Below, one piece after another: positions 60,993 through 64,000 of a stretch of 64,000 nucleotides of DNA (the first letter of the stretch is position 1; every line of letters starts with the position of its first letter). The notes under the pieces were generated by a model. That model was not told the DNA's origin. It did no database searches and saw only the letters and a program-made list of their open reading frames with translations. The translations under genes were made by a program, and so were the position numbers. The stretch is from Cyanosarcina radialis HA8281-LM2 (GTDB lineage: Bacteria > Cyanobacteriota > Cyanobacteriia > Cyanobacteriales > CCAP-1448). The stretch spans positions 1 to 64,000 of the forward strand of contig JAHHHA010000023.1 in the NCBI GenBank assembly GCA_019359615.1, read 5' to 3'.

Positions 60993-61724
60993 CTACCTTC
61001 GTCCGGTTGGCTGCCCTTCGGTCGTGGCAATCTCGCCTGCTTCCATCAATTGTTTGAAACGGTTGAGATCGTCGCCGATTTGTTGTTCTGGTTCTTCGCC
61101 AAATAGCTTGGCAATGGTAGCTGTAACGGCTCCGCCTGGGAGATTGTATTCCATTACGACCTTCACTTCCGTGCCGCGATCGGCTGGTGCTGGTTGAAAG
61201 CGGACAAAACCAGAGTTTTCAATGTCTGCACCTTCGACTGAAGCCCAAGCAATTAAGTGGTTTTCGCGATCGTTAACGATATCTGCATCCCATTCTACGC
61301 TGCCCCCCAAAGGAGCATTAGCAATCCAGTGAGAACGCCCCTGGTCGTATGCCTTGACGTATTTGACGTGTTTCATGAAGGTGGGCAGATTTTCTAAGTT
61401 GCGCCAGTAACGATAGAGTTCCTCGGCCGACTTGTTAATCGTCACCGTTTTTTCTACTCGAATCGACCCGCTGGTGCCCGTCTTTTCTTGAATTTGCTGT
61501 ACGGCTTGTTGAGCTTGATGGATCGTGCTTTGTTTGGTCGCCCCCTGATAAATCAAGCCTCCACCTGCCAGAGCGGTTAAAATTCCTCTTAAAGAGCGTT
61601 GCTGCAAGCCCGTCAGCACCATAGTCCCGCCTCCAATCAGCGAAGCCCATCGTTCTAAGTCGCTAGCTTCGGAGTTCGTCGGTTGGTTTTGAGAGCGAGA
61701 ATCTCTGGGGGTAATTTCTTCCAT
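60993..61724 (-). CDS. SRPBCC-family protein with N-terminal membrane region
   Basis: The product is about 243 residues from M-E-E-I-T-P-R-D; AGGAG lies 8 nt upstream of the ATG at 61724, which favours this start over one 15 codons further up. Residues about 28-65 form a Gly-rich hydrophobic hairpin (I-G-G-G-T-M-V-L-T-G, L-A-G-G-G-L-I-Y-Q-G) of the DUF2892 kind. They are followed by a START/polyketide-cyclase-like domain (I-N-K-S-A-E-E-L-Y-R-Y-W-R-N, then W-D-A-D-I-V-N-D). It may bind a hydrophobic ligand at the membrane. Confidence 0.85.
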   Translation of the reverse strand: MEEITPRDSRSQNQPTNSEASDLERWASLIGGGTMVLTGLQQRSLRGILTALAGGGLIYQGATKQSTIHQAQQAVQQIQEKTGTSGSIRVEKTVTINKSAEELYRYWRNLENLPTFMKHVKYVKAYDQGRSHWIANAPLGGSVEWDADIVNDRENHLIAWASVEGADIENSGFVRFQPAPADRGTEVKVVMEYNLPGGAVTATIAKLFGEEPEQQIGDDLNRFKQLMEAGEIATTEGQPTGRR

Positions 61725-61997
61725 TGCCTGATCTCCTGAATGATGAATGGGGCAGGGGGCATAGGGCATGGGGCATAGGCGCTTCGCCCTCTCCGCCCTC
61801 TCGTTTTCGATCGCCCATCCTCATTGATAAACCGATCGATTGCTAATTTGCTCTTTCTCAAGACTGGTATTCAATTTATTTGTCAGTCAATAAACTTGTT
61901 CGATGAGTTTTCCTAGAGGTAGAGGTCAAAAGGGCAGCAGTTTTTTTAGGATAACGGCCGTGGTAATTGACGATACCTAAATCGGAGAATTGGTGAT

Positions 61998-62528
61998 ATG
62001 CCAGCTAAGGGTAAGAGCGACAAAAAAACTAAACAGCAAACCGCCAACGGTTCTGAGACTAAAGCAAATAAGTCGGAAAACGGTTCTGCCAAGAAATCTG
62101 ATAAATCTCAGTCAAAAGCAGAAAAATCATCTGCTGAGAAATCAACAGATAAAATTCCCAGTATCAAATCTCTAACCAAAACACTTGAAGGTGATTTGAC
62201 GACTGCCGATCCTGAAGCTGCCCTACAGCAGATTGAAGAGTGGGAAGCTGCACTCAAAGCTTCTGATGATAAAGAAATAAAAGCGATCGCCAAAGAGTTC
62301 AAGAAATTGACAAAAATGGTGAAAGATGAAGCCTCAGAAGCTGAGTTTGCCGATCTATTCGTGGAACTGGGCGAACGAGTAAACGAAGCGGCTGATAGTG
62401 CCGACGAGGAAATTCAAGAGCAACTCCAAGAAATTGGCGATGCCCTCCTCGGTGCTGCCGACTATTTGGATACGATCGAAGAAGAATATATTGATGAGGA
62501 AGAGGAAATAGAAGAGGAAGCAGAATAG
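61998..62528 (+). CDS. charged hypothetical protein with Lys-rich head and acidic tail
   Basis: In the 176 residues, the first 55 are Lys/Ser-rich and disordered (K-S-D-K-K-T-K-Q-Q, then K-S-D-K-S-Q-S-K-A-E-K-S). A helical middle follows (A-L-Q-Q-I-E-E-W-E-A-A-L-K-A-S), and the C-terminus is almost all Glu/Asp (E-E-E-Y-I-D-E-E-E-E-I-E-E-E). Such charge separation suggests nucleic-acid or chaperone-like interaction. No family was recognised. Confidence 0.75.
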   Translation: MPAKGKSDKKTKQQTANGSETKANKSENGSAKKSDKSQSKAEKSSAEKSTDKIPSIKSLTKTLEGDLTTADPEAALQQIEEWEAALKASDDKEIKAIAKEFKKLTKMVKDEASEAEFADLFVELGERVNEAADSADEEIQEQLQEIGDALLGAADYLDTIEEEYIDEEEEIEEEAE

Positions 62529-62535
62529 CTAAGAT

Positions 62536-62603
62536 GGTGCGTTAGGACGGATCGATCGATTTATGTCAGAACAAACGTTATTGCTGTCTAACGCACCCTA
62601 CTT
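62536..62603. repeat. GGTGCGTTAG inverted repeat
   Basis: GGTGCGTTAG (62536-62545) faces CTAACGCACC (62588-62597). Same family as 26275 and 45029. It lies between the convergent ends of the charged protein gene and the peroxiredoxin gene. Confidence 0.75.
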
Positions 62604-62633
62604 TATTGAACTATTTTAGGTATGTCGATCCTG

Positions 62634-63383
62634 TTAATGAGTCAATCCACTAATAGATTCTAAGTAAGTTGCTAAACTCTCAGAACCACCAATTAACTTA
62701 CCATCGATAAACACTTGAGGCACTGTAGCCGCTCCAGTAGCAGCACTAAGAGAGCGCATACTTACGTCTTTGCCCACATATACAGCTTCATAATCCAGGT
62801 CGCGCTCTTGTAACATCCCTTTAGCGCGAGCGCAGAACGGACAACCTTCTTTGGCAAACATAAATACTTGTTGGGGTTTGGTAGCTTGGGGGTTGATATA
62901 CTTCAGCATGGTTTCTGCATCGGATACCTTGAAGGGATCGCCTGGTTCTTCTGGTTCGACAAACATCTTTTCGATCGTCCCATCTTTTACCAGCATCGAA
63001 TAGCGCCACGATCGCTTGCCAAATCCCAAGTCTGATTTATCTACCAACATTCCCATGCCTTCGCTAAATTGTCCGTTGCCATCGGGAATTAAAATTACGT
63101 TCTCGGCTTCTTGGTCTTTGGCCCATTCATTCATCACGAAGGCATCGTTCACAGACAGACAAACGATGCTGTCTACGCCGTTGGTCTTAAACACTTTCGC
63201 CAATTGGTTGTAGCCGGGAAGGTGCGTCGAGGAACAGGTGGGAGTAAACGCCCCAGGCAAAGAAAAGACGATTACTGTCTTGCCAGCAAATAGCTCGTCT
63301 GTGGTGACATCTACCCACTGGTTATCCCGACGGGTGCGAAAAGTAACGTTAGGGATTTTTTGTCCTTCGCGATTCGGCAACAT
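62634..63383 (-). CDS. peroxiredoxin-glutaredoxin fusion
   Basis: The 249-residue protein has an N-terminal Prx5-type domain with the peroxidatic Cys50 in P-G-A-F-T-P-T-C and a C-terminal glutaredoxin domain with C-P-F-C (Cys181, Cys184) and T-V-P-Q-V-F-I-D. The fused glutaredoxin reduces the peroxidase, giving glutathione-dependent peroxide removal. AGGAGG lies 8 nt before the ATG at 63383, which is therefore used rather than the TTG one codon earlier. Confidence 0.95.
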   Translation of the reverse strand: MLPNREGQKIPNVTFRTRRDNQWVDVTTDELFAGKTVIVFSLPGAFTPTCSSTHLPGYNQLAKVFKTNGVDSIVCLSVNDAFVMNEWAKDQEAENVILIPDGNGQFSEGMGMLVDKSDLGFGKRSWRYSMLVKDGTIEKMFVEPEEPGDPFKVSDAETMLKYINPQATKPQQVFMFAKEGCPFCARAKGMLQERDLDYEAVYVGKDVSMRSLSAATGAATVPQVFIDGKLIGGSESLATYLESISGLTH

Positions 63384-63618
63384 CAATATAACCTCCTAGA
63401 TGAACTTATGTAAATAAACATATTCATAACGAGTATGGATTGTCAAGTTTATAGTAGATTGTCAGTAGCGATCGCCAACTAACGGGCAAGATCGATCTCC
63501 AGAGTTATAATTGAGGTCATTCTAGATTTTACTGGCAACCCAAAAGTTATTCGGTTTCAGAGCTACTAGATCGATCTACAGGGTTTTCATCATTCATAAT
63601 TCATAATTCATCATTCAG

Positions 63619-64000
63619 ATGACTGCAACTCCTACATCTCCCGCTTCCCAATCGATCGCTACAGCTTCTTCTCAAATTCCCGATGCCTTCGGTAGATTTG
63701 GACGCTTCGGCGGCAAGTACGTCCCTGAAACTCTGATGCCAGCTTTGACCGAACTAGAAGCAGCATTCGATCGATACCGCCAAGATCCAGCTTTTCAGCA
63801 AGAACTCCAACAACTGTTGCACGACTATGTAGGTAGAGCTACTCCCTTATACTTTGCCGAACGGCTCACCTCTTTATATGCCAGACCGGATGGCACGGGA
63901 CCGCAAATTTATCTGAAGCGTGAAGATCTCAACCACACGGGCGCTCACAAAATTAACAATGCTTTAGCACAAGTGCTGTTAGCTAAGCGCATGGGCAAAC
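63619..64000 (+). CDS. trpB: tryptophan synthase beta chain, 5' part (cut by window end)
   Basis: The frame opens at ATG 63619 and is still open at the last base. Residues include [19 protein letters not shown] and the PLP-binding Lys in [11 protein letters not shown], unique to TrpB. The N-terminal 20 residues are a Ser/Thr/Ala-rich extension typical of cyanobacteria. TrpB joins indole and serine. The rest lies outside the window. Confidence 0.96.
   Translation, partial: MTATPTSPASQSIATASSQIPDAFGRFGRFGGKYVPETLMPALTELEAAFDRYRQDPAFQQELQQLLHDYVGRATPLYFAERLTSLYARPDGTGPQIYLKREDLNHTGAHKINNALAQVLLAKRMGK

Overview
The window is chromosomal DNA of a cyanobacterium. This rests on the gene content: orange carotenoid protein with its fluorescence recovery protein and a CrtW ketolase, RpaB, a high-light-inducible protein, a CCB2/CCB4-type cytochrome b6 maturation factor, a Mo-nitrogenase C-terminal-domain protein, and the acpP-fabF-tkt order. 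It also rests on the dense scatter of the HIP1 octamer GCGATCGC and on many families of short intergenic palindromes and 7-8 bp tandem repeats. The species cannot be named from the sequence. The repeat load suggests a large-genome, repeat-rich lineage rather than a streamlined marine picocyanobacterium.

Layout. 0-6.6 kb: an unannotated 46-aa membrane peptide, a DUF4394 secreted protein, two tandem MltA lytic transglycosylases separated by a MITE-like inverted-repeat element, a two-gene unit with a TIR-like/nucleotide-binding-fold protein that has absorbed a repeat in frame, and a Mo-nitro_C protein. 7-9.3 kb: tRNA-Pro(CGG) and a leucine-rich-repeat gene broken by a 4-bp tandem duplication. 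9.3-20 kb: radA, rpaB, a CHASE4-PAS-GGDEF-EAL protein with a degenerate EAL domain, ccb2/ccb4-like and DUF456 genes, small membrane and secreted proteins, a methyltransferase and gatA. 20.2-21.8 kb: a Uma2 gene split by a complete IS4-type element with a 9-bp target duplication. 21.9-31.2 kb: LtrA-like protein, alanine dehydrogenase, Hli, small membrane proteins, a UmuD/LexA-like S24 protein, a YdcF protein, an AAC(3)-I-like acetyltransferase, alanine racemase and an XPB/Ssl2-like helicase-associated protein.

31.2-38.6 kb is the most accessory-looking part. It contains a TPR pseudogene with an IS in it (frameshifted transposase, TTAA target), a full TPR protein, a STAND/NB-ARC ATPase, a third TPR gene remnant, a Xre-RES toxin-antitoxin pair, a DUF6888/DUF6887 pair and a xisH remnant. 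It sits between the helicase-associated gene and the XPB helicase gene (38.6-40.3 kb), which in other bacteria are neighbours. 40.5-49 kb: an ArsR regulator, accB, efp directly downstream of a deoxyhypusine-synthase-like gene, the photoprotection group crtW-ocp-frp, a macro-domain protein, an istB scar with a 36-bp perfect palindrome, and truB. 49.5-64 kb: a TxlA/HCF164-like thioredoxin, a NIL-ferredoxin protein, an HdrB-like CCG protein, HigBA, acpP-fabF-tkt, a two-RCK K+ channel-like protein overlapping a CHAD protein, a NUDIX hydrolase, an SRPBCC protein, an acidic/basic charged protein, a peroxiredoxin-glutaredoxin hybrid, and the start of trpB, cut by the window edge.

How the genes fit together. 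crtW, ocp and frp form a functional set: ketocarotenoid synthesis, the light-activated quencher, and its switch-off factor. A HLR1-like direct repeat, the binding site type of RpaB (also in this window), lies upstream of crtW. acpP, fabF and accB belong to fatty-acid synthesis; ald and alr both act on alanine. Three toxin-antitoxin-type pairs, two complete IS copies and at least four gene remnants mark the mobile part. No single fully new system can be proven. The best candidates for follow-up are the 31.2-38.6 kb island with its split STAND-TPR genes, the TIR-like gene pair at 5.1-6.2 kb, and the EF-P/deoxyhypusine-synthase-like adjacency.
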